64,000 bases of DNA from Sclerodactyla briareus (lineage: Eukaryota; Echinodermata; Holothuroidea; Dendrochirotida; Sclerodactylidae), in assembly GCA_026419785.1 (NCBI GenBank), contig JAODTK010001643.1:124001-188000 (forward strand). The letters run 5' to 3'. Each line of letters starts with the position of its first letter. The stretch's first letter is position 1. The translations under genes and the position numbers were made by a program. The notes beneath the pieces were generated by a model that had not been told where the DNA came from, did no database searches, and worked only from the letters and a program-made list of their open reading frames with translations. Below are positions 33,691 through 46,640 of the stretch, in pieces.

Positions 33691-36600
33691 TACTGTGAAA
33701 CCTTCCAGTAAAAAATATCTCATATCACCTAACCCTGATATCCCATAACAGGGTTGGGCGAACCTGATCTGATTAGATTTTGAGCACAACAGTTATTTAA
33801 TTAGGGAGGGTTATTACGTCATCTTCATTAATTATTTCTGGCAAGATTTGGCAACTGTAGACTGGTGGTTGGCTAAACATACAGGATAGTACGTACATAG
33901 ACTGACTGATGGCAGTATGATCAAACTATAGCTAACTGTGATACTCCTAATTAGATTCGGCTGTTATCACATGCTAACATTACCAAACTCCCTTCTTTGG
34001 ACCTCTCAGATCAGAACGAAAACAACTATTACCGATTAAGACATAGCGGGGGACTAGCATTTGAGAACCCATGCGTGGGACTGGGCACTTGTTTCTTACA
34101 CACGATAATTTTCTCCCCATTATCATAATAGGTTAAGTAATATCCCATAGGCGTGGATCACCCCTCCCCACCCCCCCCCCCCCCCCCACCCCCCCCCCCC
34201 CCCCCCCCTCCCCATGATCCAGGCATGCATTTCCCAAAATAATTGAATGAAATGAGGGTAAGCAACGAAGTACAGTACGCCATAACACAAAAGACATAAC
34301 ACATATAGGCTAATTCTAATCAGAATCTTATGTTGAGGAAACCAGAATGCTAAAAAATTCGCGCTGCGCGCCAATGTTTTTTGTATTTTCCGTTACAATG
34401 TATAATTAGTGGGCCCATGCACAATTACTTAGTCAGCACTGATGTTTTTTTTTTTCTCCATACATGTCATCTTACATGTGAGTTGAACATATGGGAAGGC
34501 CGCAAGGAGAATTTGATTTGGGACAAAATTAATGATGTCCCCCACCAATGCTGGAATGCAACTGGTATTTCCATAACCGATGGCTAGTCCTTATTGTTTA
34601 TAACAGACTGGCTTTGCCAGCCTGACGTGCGGCTTCTTAATTGATGATTGAAGCAATATGCAACGAAAACAACTGGGCAGGGGATCGTGAACATCAATAT
34701 GGAGGTTTACGTGAAATTGCAGACATGAGATAAATATATCAGACCGGTTGAATGCAGCACAAAACACCCGGCAGCTGCCTTTTCCGGCCATTTGAAGAGT
34801 CTTAAAGTGCCAAATTTTCCAATGGCGGCACTCCGCTTAGGTAGTGCCTGTACCAGTCATCCCCAACCCCGAAACAAATCTACGCCACTTGGTAATACGC
34901 TCTCAACAATAATTAAATATGCCAAATTCCTGTAAGAATTTGCAGATTGGTCAAGGCATGACTCCAAAGTGCCTAGCTGTCATAGACAATGATTCTCCCT
35001 CTAACAGGCAGACACGTCATGTCGTTCTCTGAGAGATGAGAGCCTACATGTTAACCAGTGTAGCGATATGCTGTGGGTAAGGTCGGATAGGGGAGACTTT
35101 TGGGCTAATTCACGGAAGGAGGGGAGGGGAAAGTAAATATTTGCTTTGCCTGCCGAAACTACGAGAGCCAATGTATACCCCATGAGTCACAGTACTGGTT
35201 GCACCTATGCAACACCCCGGCCGCCATGCCCGAAATATACGCAGTACGTGCCGTGTATTCTAGCGAGTATCAAGCTAGCGCAAGCGCGGAATCACCTGTA
35301 GAAAGCTTGAGGCGGGTAGGGGGGAGGGGTCCATGGCAGGTTGAGCGATTTCGTGTGTGTGCAGATAGAAGATAGGTATTGAGGCATTCAAAAATAACAG
35401 AAATATTTGAAAAAATCACATTTTGCGCCCCACCTACTCCCCATCGGAGACTCAACCAACACCTTACGCCCTCCATCGAGAAATCCTGGATACGCCACTG
35501 CATCGCAGTAGGATGAAACACAACGATGAAGCCTATCGGGTGTGGAAAAATCGTTCGTGTTTGAATTATCTCTTAGAATTAGAATTTGTAGGTGTGGTAC
35601 ACTGAGTACTAGTCATGATATCAGTATTTTTTACCTAGTCTTTTCACAGAAGGTTTGACAAGGGCCTTCATAAAGTTTTATCATAAACTTTTTCTTTTGT
35701 CGGTTTGTTTGCCCCTTCCAAGATGAGTGTGATATTGTGAAGTGAGTCAGTTGGGGTCAGTGCCGAACTATTACCCGCGGGCACCTCAGTGTACACTGAT
35801 GGTGTACGTAATGAGCCGGCTGCCGAGACGGCTACATCGCGTCTTCCTCCTACACGTCCAGGCCGGGTGATCAGGGGCGGCAATTTGTTCTACATATGGG
35901 GGGGGGGGGGGGGCTGTAGGCCCGTGACTTGGCGCCTCCGCCAGGGGTACAGGATCCGCATACTCGGGTTAGGTCCCCTGTTGGGTTCGGAGCGAAGCCC
36001 CTGGACGCCAACGATTTGGTGCATTCTAGAAGTTCGCAGACAATTCCATACTTGTGCTTAATTATCTCCACATACCACTGAAATGGAATGATGTAATTCA
36101 ACAATACACAAACACTTTTATATTTGAACGTTTTTGTCCCCTCTAACGGTGGAACAGGGGATGAAGCAACTGCGCTCTCCTCGAACATGAATCCCGCCTC
36201 GTGCTGTCTCGTCACATACAACCTCTAGCTAGAAATAAAAACAAATATAGGTTCAGGGATGGAGCCAACTGCAGCATATCATGAAGCCTTCAGCCTGGTG
36301 TTGCATGGCCCCGATCTAGTGAACGGCGTTATATAACTCTTCCAATCATCCCCATCCCGCTCCACGTCCCATCCGACGCTGGGACGGTAGAACTCACCTC
36401 TCAGATTTTTAGTAACTTTCCCAAATACTGAGAATTTCATAGCTGATTCCATGAAGCCGGTAGAGAACTCGAATGTATGACTCATTAGGAGGCCTGATAT
36501 GTTCTCCTGCCCTGCGAACTGAATGGTTACAATCCTTGGTACTGTTTCTACAGTATATTGTTAACCTCTTCATAATAATAATAATATCTATAACTGAAGT

Positions 36601-37507
36601 ATTCCTCACATGCATGTGTCATCCTGTATATAGTGATCTATTGAGAAAAAACATTGCACAATTCGGAAAGCCAAACTTCAAAACTCAATAAAATCAACTT
36701 TGGTGCTGTGTCAAATTTTTCCCAGTATCTATAACAGGGTCAGGAAGCCGTCTGCGAACTGAACATAGGGCTAGGCGATAGCTTACCATCTCTTGACATT
36801 CAGAGCTAACAAACAACGGCAGGGGTGTCCTTTCGAATTCCTCCGGCTGTCAATACCTACTTTTCATGTCCTCATCTGATGAACGTGACGAACCTTAGGC
36901 CCAGACTTGACCACTTCCCTAACTGCTAAGATGGGTGGTATCAACCTGTTCATCAACCACTGCAGCAGAGCCAGCGTCAAACCAGTAATAATCATGATAA
37001 AATTACACACATTTATATAGCGCCAAGCTTACCAGTGGCGCTTTATTCCTAAAAAGAGAGAGTTTAGAGGAGAAAATACGAATAGACAATTAATGAATTA
37101 CGCATTAAGAAAAGGTAAGTCTTAATGACCCTTTGGAAAGCACAATGTCTTCGGTGGCACGTATAAACAGTGGGAAGGAAACTTTCAAAGCGAGGGGCGG
37201 CCAAGGTAAAAGCACGGTCTCCGGCAGAACGCTTTTTGTCTCGCCTGGGTGAAATTCAGGAAGAGACCTTTAGTGTCACTATGGCGTGTATGTGTTTGTG
37301 TGTGTATGTCACACTTTTCTCGTTAGGCAGGATTTTTCTCACAAACCTGAGGCCGATTATGACGAAATTTTGTGTGTAGCACCGGGGTTTTGGTTGTACA
37401 CTTTGCTCGTTACAAGATTACGCAAAGCACCGTAATGTTGCTACATGGTGTAAGTTTGGCAATGTAGGAACCTGGATGACAGGTAGATGAACTGATTAAT
37501 TTCCAGC
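33691..37507. other. Intergenic region with homopolymer tracts and repeat ends
   Basis: Apart from the C-tract at 34163-34212 (separate entry), a GGATACGCCACTG repeat end lies at 35490-35502 and a G14 run at 35899-35912. No exon recognised; the open frames across the C/G tracts are low-complexity artefacts. Confidence 0.4.
34163..34212. repeat. C-rich homopolymer tract
   Basis: About 50 bp almost wholly C on the + strand with a few A/T interruptions (G-rich on the - strand). Capable of G-quadruplex/i-motif folding. Length is likely unreliable in this assembly. Confidence 0.85.
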
Positions 37508-39418
37508 AAGGGCGTAGGAACCGGGGGGCTGGGGGTGCCAGCCCCCAGTGAAAAAATGTGAGGGCGGAAGGGCCTTCCGCCCCCCCCCTCCCCTCGACAG
37601 TCCGAACAAACCCCTTTCTTATTTTTCAAATAGCATGTTGTCATTCCTGCTTTTCCCATTTCAGTCGATGCTTGAATTTTTTCTGCTGATAGTCCAAATT
37701 TCGAATCAATACCACAAAATGGCAAAAATTTCGCGCGCGTTCGCACGCAAGGTGAAACTATATTGTTGCCTGTATTGTTAAAGTAATGTAATTCGAGCTA
37801 TTTTTTTTTCTCTAGACTATATCTACCTGTGACTGCTATTTTACAAATGGTGTCCCTGGGTATCTGCTGAAGGCGTGGACATAGAAGAGGAGGCGCCCAC
37901 CCCCTTCCCATCCCTCCATTTCGAAGCAAAGCATTACCACGCAGGTCTCAAATGATACGCCAAATAGCTATGAGACAAAGAGAGAGAGAGAAAGTTTAGG
38001 CAGAAATCGATCGAATTTCTAAATTCCGGCAAAGGCGAGGCAAACGTAGTTTTTTAAAAATAAAATATCCTGATGAGCAAGGTTTTAGCGCGAAGCTTAT
38101 TTTATGTACCCGTCAACCGTAAAATGCATGGAATTCGATCGCCTGTATTAATATTCGGGGACTTTTTTTTCTTTTTTTTCTTAGAGATTTGCGTTCGAAA
38201 GAAACGGGAACGTGGTAAAGGAATTCTATATACCCTGGGTCCATCAGAATGCCCTATCTGGAGTGCCTTGATGCATGGTTCTGGAAATGTGTGATTTTCG
38301 ACCAGCTTTCCAAGAAAGGCCCTTACTGCACCTTCGTGCCACCACATTGCAGAGAAAAACACAAGATTCAGACACAAATCCCATCTAAGAAGGCCACCGG
38401 AAAATGGCAGACATTTTTCAAAGTGGGGAAAGTTGGGATTTGGCAGTCCCCGACATATCAGATTTAGGCAACTCCCGGCAAATGGAACTTACGCGCCGGT
38501 GATCATTCAGTTTGGCATAAAAAGATCACAAAGATCCAGAGTTTCGGAGTGCATAATGCACTAAATGAAATAAGGCCACTTGAATATGTAAAAAATTCTA
38601 AAGTGAGGAAAGGCGGGTTTGGCGTTCCCCTTAAGTGAGCCTTCAACCCAACTTCAAAAGGAAGTCCCTTACCCCCCTCGACTTGGCAGAAAAAACTACA
38701 AGATTCAGAGCACCAAGTCGCATCTAAGGACATTGAAGAAATGCACAATAATTTCTCGAACGAAGTGAGGTGTTTGGAGTGCTAATTGCCCAAATTGGCA
38801 ATCTTGAGCCACCAACAAATGCAAAATCTTCCCAAAGTGGGGGTGGACTTCGGTATCCCCTGAAAGGTGAGGTTGAGACCAACTCCCAACGAAGGGAAAT
38901 CACTGCTCCTCGATTTAGCAGAATTAATCGCAGCAATCGCTTCTAAAAACATTCAAAATGCAAATTAATTGGAAGGATCGAGTGTTTCGGGGTCCTCTAT
39001 TGCACCAAACTGCATCTAATAAGGCCCCGGAAAATGCAAAAATTTTCTCAAAGTGTGAGAAGGGGGACTTTGTGGTCCCCTGAAAGGTGAGTATTAGATC
39101 AACTCTCCAAAGAAAGGGAACCAGTGGCCCTTGTTTGGGGGGCCACCTTTAAAAATGGGCAAAAAATTCTCAAGTGGGTTGGGGGACTTCAATTTGCAGA
39201 AAACTCACAATATTCTTAGCATCAAATCGCATCTAAGTAACATATGTGAAATTGCAAAAAATTTTCTGGAAGGAAGCAAGTGTTTGGAGTGCTATAATGC
39301 ACCAAATTGCATCTAAGGTCATATGAACTCAAAATTCTCACCCCTCCCCTTAGACCCCCTTCCAGATCCGTCATCCAACTCCAGCCCCCCCCCCTCAAAT
39401 TTTCGTTCTACGCCACTG
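37508..39418. mobile_element. Putative transposable element with internal diverged tandem repeats
   Basis: The left end AGGGCGTAGGAACCGGGGGG and right end TCGTTCTACGCCACTG share an inverted GGCGTAG(G)AAC core. Inside, from about 38280, at least five diverged units carry an A-rich AAAATGCAAAAATTTTC-like word followed by CAAAGTGGGG, GGGGACTT and TCCCCTGAAAGGTGAG (anchors near 38400, 38583, 38818, 39030, 39153). No transposase-like frame seen. Treating the whole 1.9 kb as one element is inference. Confidence 0.4.
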
Positions 39419-39419
39419 A

Positions 39420-40110
39420 TTTTCAGCCTGAATACGTTGGTCTAATTTGCATAATTTATCTAATTTTTTCAAGTTTGTCGGAATTTCCACGAAACTTGGT
39501 GGATTTGGTCTACCATGGTTCCCCGAGAAATTTAGAAGTGAATCGGGGTCCTGAGGTCATTTAATGTGTCTAATTTTGCATAATTTAATTCATTTTCGAA
39601 AGTTTCGTTGGATTCCACAAACTTGGTAGATGTTATCCATCTTTGATCCAATCATTTTGAGGTACCGCTGGGGTCAGTAGAGGTCATCGTATGTTCTAAT
39701 TTGGCATGAAATATATTCCAATTTCCAACTTGGAAATTTCTATTTTCGTTCCGTCCAAACTCGTAGGTCTGATCCGTACATTTTCTAATCTGATGTTTTT
39801 GGTGTTCAAGAATTTGAACTCCATCATATAAACATCTTCTGTTACCATAAAGCACTGAGGAACGAGTAACAGAGCCCTGTGACATTTATACTGCTGTTAT
39901 AAGCTCCTTGTATGTGCTATTTTGGCATAATTTATTCATGTCCAACTTGGTAAGAATTTTCGCCGGGGGGAACTCAGTAGTTATTGGTCCGTAAGCATTT
40001 TCTGGATCTGAATGTGTTTGATGTTCATGAATTCAATCAAATTCATTCATATAATAGCTTCTGTAGAATAAGTCACTGAGGAACGAGTAAACCATAGCTC
40101 CTGTGAACAA
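39420..40110. repeat. Family 4 repeat (TCTAATTTGCATAATTTA), copy 1
   Basis: Diverged units with GTCTAATTTGCATAATTTAT, TTTCCACGAAACTTGGT and GGGGTCAGTAGAGGTCAT. A phrase, CACTGAGGAACGAGTAA, occurs twice (about 39853 and 40075). Related sequence recurs at 56520-56808. Confidence 0.5.
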
Positions 40111-43100
40111 CTGGGCGTTAAAATCTGCCTACAAGCAACCCTCTCAACCCAACCAATTTGATTGGGATGGGGTTGATGTAGACTTCAAATATACTGTAAC
40201 AGTTTTTTTCCTCCTTCCTGCCTGGGGACAAATGTGGAGGTTGCCTACAGATATTATTTTGGGGACAGACCTTGACTGCTGCGCGGGGATACACGTTTGG
40301 TTTGTGGGAAGGCGGGGGCGGGTGTTTGCTGCCTGCAGGTTGGGGGGGGTGGGGGGGGCATGTCCTGGCTGCTTGTAAAATAAAAGGCATGAATAATGCA
40401 GGAAATACTTTTTAAAAGGCAAAGAATCCCGGGCGGCTAAGGGGATTTGGAACATTTCAAGTTTTGATTTTGGGTCAAAGAAGTGAGTTGACTGGGCAAT
40501 AAAACTTAATTCCAATTCTGGGTATTTAGTGGAGAGAAGAGTGGCTGAGGGGCTGAAAAAAATGATTAAGGGACTTTGTAATAAGAGTCAAACAATATTG
40601 GTCAGTTTTTGGAATTTTTAGGGAATTTTATGTGAAAATATGTGATGTTCGTTTGACAATGACGATGGTCTGCATTAACTAGTGAATAATAGAAACCACG
40701 CGATCGCGCAACCATGCGACACTTTGGGCGATCTCCCTTTTTAGCTTTCTTTCTCTGAAGTAATGACTGATGATGAGCGAGTGATACCAGACTGCTGAAG
40801 CCAAATATAGGAAGAGAATAGGTAGCGTGGGGCAGTCCACGACTTACCTTATGAGCGAGTGTGAGGATTTCGAACTGGATTCTGTGATAGACAGGAGCCA
40901 GTAGACCCAGTATCCTGTAATAAATACACTCGCGCTACGACGAAAAACAGAAATGCTGCAATGATCAGCTGCATGTACGTGTCAATGATAACACTGTAAC
41001 TACTATATTCCAGCTCTTCCAATTACCAGCTAGCATACAATGCAGACTTACTGAACTCAAGAATGAGAGCATGCACACCGTCACCTCTGCTCTAACCAGT
41101 CACCAACACGCTCAAGATCTGTCAGCTCCATCTGATAATAGTCTCAAAAACATGACGATTTCACAGAAATCCCAGTAAAATCATAATATTATATCGAATC
41201 GGTTGGGGTGTCGTCCCGGCCAATGTGCCCCCCCCCTCGGAAAACCTTGTGCCCGCGTCCCCCATGTGCCCCCCCCCCCCAAATGATATTTGTGATTTCA
41301 AAAAAATTTCTGTAGTCCGTATCCGACTACCATTTACTCATAAGACCTGGCTAATTCGTTTTTTTCAATATGACGAACGGCTGTATTGTGCCAACTTGCC
41401 TCGACTGCACTAAAAAGTGTACAAGGTGTGCTTCGTGCGTGTTACTAGTGGTGATATTAGTCCCGTTGCTCTCTGTCCGTCCCCCGATATCTCCGCAAGC
41501 TCTACTAGGCAATGTCTGCCTCATTGGCCTCTAACTTATACATATCTGAGGTGAATACAACAACATTCCATCGACCTTGAAAACTACAGTCCACCTCTTT
41601 TGATTACTAAGAACCCTTTACTGCCGGCTCTCCCTTTCTTCTCCTCCGTTTCTTTCCTCCTTTCCCCTCTCAACCACGTCCAATTTCGAAATGCGTAAGC
41701 CTAGGCACAGACTGCTCATTTTCACGTCGTGTTTTAGTCTCCATAGAGCTATTATATTTCTCCAGGGAACTACTACTCGGAAAGTTCCCTGCTCTCTATG
41801 CATGAAGGTTCATATCTGGTTTGGACAGTAGAGCTAACAGCTGGACTAAAAATGCTAAAAAAAAAATGCTGGGATTCTGATTTTTTCAATGTTCCCTGAA
41901 ATACGGGAACAAATTGAACAGTAGTAAAGAGCAGTAATTGTTGAACATTCTTGCCGGAATTTCGGGGCAACGATAAGACCGGATTCCGACAAAATGTCAA
42001 AATTAACTTTCAACGATTCAATTTGTGACATAAAATGCCCATGTTTAAGCTTGGTACCGAAGCCTAACGCCCGGTAAAGCCATTTCCGGCCATCTGGGGG
42101 CTTGCACAAGTACAACCAACAATTCCCGTGTAACGCTACCCTCCGCTTAGAAAGTATTCTTGTTACCCCCCTAAAAAAAAATATGTGCCCCCCCCCTTTT
42201 TTTCCCCCAGACGAAAATTCTGGTTACCGCCAACTGAGAACGATGGGTCCAGAGTCATGATCCTCTTGGACCTTTTGGCCGCATGTTATACTATCGACCA
42301 GAAACCATTTGGGATGTTTATTTTACGCCAAATGATACCATGGTCCAATAATTCGTTGCCCAATAGTCCTGCTTCAAATCATAAGTTCTGGTCGTGTTAA
42401 ATGTACAACGGCTCCCACCCACTACCCGCCCTCACGATTCCCCAAGTAGTTATTGGTCCGATTTTTGTGTCCAATTCGCCTAGGTTTAGTGGCCTACCCC
42501 TTAGCACAAATCAATTAAAGATCAAAAATAAAAATCCTGTCATTTTCCTGCTGACTCATCGATACTCAGTTAATGGGTCCCAATTCAAGCTTAACGGATA
42601 CCACGCACTTGAACCATGAAAAATTAAAATTATGCCAAGACTGTTAACTTATACTAAACCCTTCAGTGTCAGAAACGTTTTCGATATTGCTTGATAAATG
42701 TCGGTTTCTTACCCTCAGCCCCGAAGCAAATCGAGGTGTGAATATCTTATTCTGGCCTTACCCCTATCATGACCACATATCGAAAATCGTCTCATAGGCC
42801 TTATGGCTCTTACCATCTCATGGTGCGCCATCGACGGAGGGGGGGGGGGGGATTTTTCCCATCGCGTGTCGGGTAGCCCGATTGGGTACGCTAAATGTAC
42901 ACACCCCGCGAGGGCCTTTTCTCCCGACGTATATTCTATTTCTAATATTGCCAGTTCCTTCCTCCCATGAGTTTAAGTCAGCGTATCCTCTTCCTACAGA
43001 CTATACAATCGTGGCATATTGGATACGATCCACAGCCTTAGGATTATTCGAAATTGCCCTGAAAGAGATTAACTTTAACATTCTTTTGAGGAGGATGCTC

Positions 43101-43774
43101 GGTCTCTGGGCTTTCTGTCGTTCTGGTCTGGGGGGGGCTGCCGTTTTACACGTTTGCCTCCGTGTATAGTGGTGTGCTTTCACGACGCAGTGCCCAGGTA
43201 TTTCCTGCGCAGTTATGGAATACCTGAGACCTATTCTCCTAAGGGCGGGCCTGATTAAGTGGAACTACTGAGCGTAAGGGCCTAAACATGCCCCTCCACA
43301 ATGTGTGTTTCAATTTTTCTACTTTTCTTCTTTTTCTTTTCTCCAAGAAAAAACAATGAAAACATCAGAATGCATGCTTGGACCCCCCGCCGGGTACTCG
43401 GAACCCCCCCGTCGGGGGAATCTGTACCACGCCGTCTCTATAGCCAGTTCCTGGTTGCAAGTGCGCAAGCTCACCACTGAACAATTCGAAGAAACTCATT
43501 ACATAACATTCCATGATTATATCAACTTGATAAAGCGCACTAACATAACCGTTTCAGTTGCGCAGGCTGTACAACAAACTCAGTTTTAGCCTACTCAACG
43601 AAAAGCTAAACTTAAAAAAAAAGGGTAGGTTTTCAACCTTCCCTAATCACTCAATCAAAGAAGACGATTCCCTGATTTCCCGTGGGATTGAATCCGCAGC
43701 AATCGTCCCAGTTAGTAAGAGCCCAACTCTCGTCCCCCAAGTGTTATGCTTAATGCGAATGCGATGAACGACAC
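40111..43774. other. Intergenic region without recognised gene
   Basis: Several C/G runs (41227-41236, 41268-41280, 42186-42196, 42838-42850) accompany CCGCC/GGCGG-type repeat borders. 41210-42235 may contain one or more unrecognised elements. No exon with conserved domain seen. Confidence 0.35.
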
Positions 43775-44169
43775 AGGCTGGGATTCCATAGGGCTTATGG
43801 CTATCCGGGCTGATGTGAAAATCACATATTTACGAAAACGAACGTTTGGTTTCAGACGAGAAACACTATAAGTTATGCGAAAAAGACCATAAAAAGGCAG
43901 CAGCCCCCGCATTTTCGTTGCTTGCTTTTTAAGGAAAATCCCATAGAAGTTCATTCGCAGTTGATACGCATCCGCATACGCATTGGTACCTGTGCTGATT
44001 TTCGCATATTCAGCTCTGTTTGCCTCCATTTATGAAAGTTTTGGCTTTTGTGGAACCAATATCTTCTTGCCAACTAAATGGAACATATTCAACCACTATG
44101 CCCCCCGCTCAGGTTCACGTATTGGCGATTTTCCCCATACGCATACGTATCCTATGGAATCCTAAGCCT
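43775..44169. mobile_element. MITE-like element with ~18-bp terminal inverted repeats
   Basis: The left AGGCTGGGATTCCATAGGGC (43775-43794) is inverted at the right as CCTATGGAATCCTAAGCCT (44151-44169). The interior contains several CGCATACGCAT-type palindromic words. About 395 bp. The open frame on the - strand across its left half is not recognisable protein. Confidence 0.55.
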
Positions 44170-44398
44170 CAACTCATTAGATTCGCACTTCGCAGCTAAT
44201 AGCCGAATCTTTTGTAACAGAGATCCTGTAAATAGATCGGAGCACAACCATGAACGGACTTGTATACACAAGGGTAATTATTTTTTACTGGATCTAAATT
44301 CAATTGCAACCAATGTAGGTTGTCAAAACAGGGTGATGTGCTCATAGAGTCATGTACCCAGTACCACTTAGCATTCTGGCAGCAAAATTTCGAATTTT

Positions 44399-45741
44399 TT
44401 TATTCCTTGAGAGTCAGAGGAATCTATGCGTCACGTCGTGTGTGTGCCGTGTGTGGTGTGTGTGTGTGTGTGACGCCAGCTTTGTAAACACTATAACCTC
44501 TATCATGTCTGAGTAGGTCAGCTCATACTTGGTATGTGTGTTCCCCATGCATGATTCATGAACCCTATTGTTTTTGGGTCAGGTCAGATGGTCATCTGAA
44601 ACCTTGTAAACACGATAAGTTTCAGAATGGTTGGTCCGATCAGTTGGAAATTCGGTGGAACAAACTTTCTTAGGGAGTAACAATAACCCTTATTGTTTTT
44701 TTTGGTTAAGGTCCGGGAGTAATTTTGGTCTAAAATAGGAAATTTGTGAAAATTCGATAGTTATCCATTTTGGGCTTGTAAACACGATAACTCAACCCCC
44801 CTTGATGGATGAAGCTCAACTTGGTATTTTTTCCCCAGGTGAGTAAATGGAACCTATTTTTGTGGGATCAGGTCAGAGGTCATCTGAGGTCACCAGAGTT
44901 CAAAGTCTGAGAACCTTGTAAACACGATAAGTCCAGAATGGTTTGGTTCCTGATCAAGTTGAAATCAGGTGTATAGCTTTCTCATGGGGAGACAGAACCT
45001 ATTGTTTTTGGTTCAGGTCGTGTGAATTTTTGGTCGCAAATAGACTGAAAATTTGGTGGAAATTCCTCTTTTGGCCCAATTTTAGCTTGTAAACACGATA
45101 ACCCGACTCCACCTTGGTGATGAATCTCCTACTTGGTGGTGTTTCCCCATGATATACATGAACCCTATTGGTTTTGGGGGTCAAGGTCAGAGGTCACCCG
45201 AGGTCAAAGACTGAAAACCTGTAAACACATAAGTCCCCAGAATGTTTGGTCCGATCAAAAAAAAAAAAAAAAAAAAAGTTGAAATTCGTGTAAACTTTCT
45301 TCTGGGGAGTACGGAACCCTATCGTTTTTGGTAAGGTCGGGGTGAATTTTGGCCAAAACCAGAAAATTTTGAAAAGTCAATATTTTGGCCAATTTTGCTT
45401 GTAAACACGATACTCGACCCCCCCCCTCCTGGATGGATGAAGCTTAACCTTGGTTTTTGTGTTCCCCTGATAAGTAGTACATGAACCTGTTGTTTTTGGG
45501 GTCAGATAGAGGTCATTGAGGTTAGCAAGTTCAATGTCCTGAAAAACTTGAAATTTAGTGTGTAGCTTTCTCACCAAGGGTACAGGAACCCTATTAGCGG
45601 TTTGGGGGAAAGAAGGAAATTTGTCAGACGTTATGTTGCCCATACTGAGCTGGTACATCTCCCATTTTTTGTGTTGTCTGCTATAGGTTTGACAGAAACA
45701 GTCAAGAATCACTAAGGAAGCCTTTTGGCTTTCTGCGTTTG
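44399..45741 (+). mobile_element. Family 2 element E6
   Basis: The 5' end is TTATTCCTTGAGAGTCAGAG with a GT tract at 44440-44472. Core units at about 300-bp spacing follow, then the 3' end CAGTCAAGAATCACTAAGG and AAGCCTTTTGGCTTTCTG. At 45257-45277 an A21 run replaces the usual GG in CCGATCAGGTTGAAATT, a feature no other copy has. Confidence 0.6.
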
Positions 45742-46213
45742 ACATCTCTTAATGTGGCATTTAGGAATACCGCCAACAAACTATACAGTAAGCCAATGCA
45801 CAATAACTACCCATGATGACTTATCTGTGAAGGCGGTCGCGAATATTTTGAAATTTTCTTATGTTCTGGATGTTGTGAAAAGCCACCCTAGTTTCTTAGA
45901 AATATGTTGTCGAAATTTACAGCAGAGTCGAGAGTGAAAACCTAAATACTGACGGTATCACTTTCCTTATGCAACCCCACGAACCAACTAATCAGTGCCA
46001 GGTCCAACTTTTTCTAACATTTCAGGCGTAACCAAAAATGTTAAGTTCCGTTTTATCATCGTTCATCTTCACACATGATGTGAAGCATCCACTCCATATC
46101 ATGATGGAATTTTCAAGCAGGTCTTCGCTTGAATTTCGTTACATGAACCCGGGGTGAAGAGTTTTCAGGAATAATGAGCATCAGCGTAGCCTCCCAATCT
46201 GACAGCATGCTTT
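45742..46213. other. Intergenic region without recognised gene
   Basis: No repeat family or exon recognised. Confidence 0.35.
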
Positions 46214-46640
46214 TCAACAACTGTGGACGCGAGAATACATAGAGGGTTCAACACTGAGTATAGGACCTAGACATAGCCTGTGGGACACAACTTTCAATTG
46301 AACAGGTGGATAGAGGATGTACCACACGGACAACGCTGCACCCGGCCACTCGAAGACGACTCCAACCATTGGCAGCGCCCCTATTCGCGGCGATCCCAAA
46401 AATCTTTTCAGGCATTTAGAAGGTGTCGTGGAGGCAAGATCGAACGCTGCACTAAGACCAATCAACACGTACGAGCATAGCTACGTGTTGACTGTCCATT
46501 CCCATCATAGGCGAGACAAGATTCCCCCACAGAATCAGCTCAACTGCTTCTTTCAATTTATATTTCTTGCTACTTCTCCCCTTCCAACACACCACCAGAC
46601 CAAACCACAACCAAGCGTGATCCCATAATTTCCTGTTCAA
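46214..46640 (-). mobile_element. Non-LTR retrotransposon reverse transcriptase fragment, degraded
   Basis: On the - strand, two overlapping frames carry a LINE reverse transcriptase fragment: MDSQHVAMLVRVDWS near 46500, then L-SAAFD, then a FEW-type segment and VQLK-V...LCLGPILSV near 46290-46250. The order S-A-A-F-D ... F-x-W ... Q-L-K-x-x-V-P-x-G-x-x-L-G-P-I-L is the RT palm of jockey/CR1-like LINEs. The GVPQGS box is mutated and at least two frameshifts are present. It differs from the 6.7-7.9 kb element, so it is another family or a different part of one. Confidence 0.7.

Noticed and set aside
43305-43589. 94-codon + strand frame preceded by a good pyrimidine tract
   Set aside because: Looks somewhat protein-like, but no family is recognised and no second exon is seen; no firm support.
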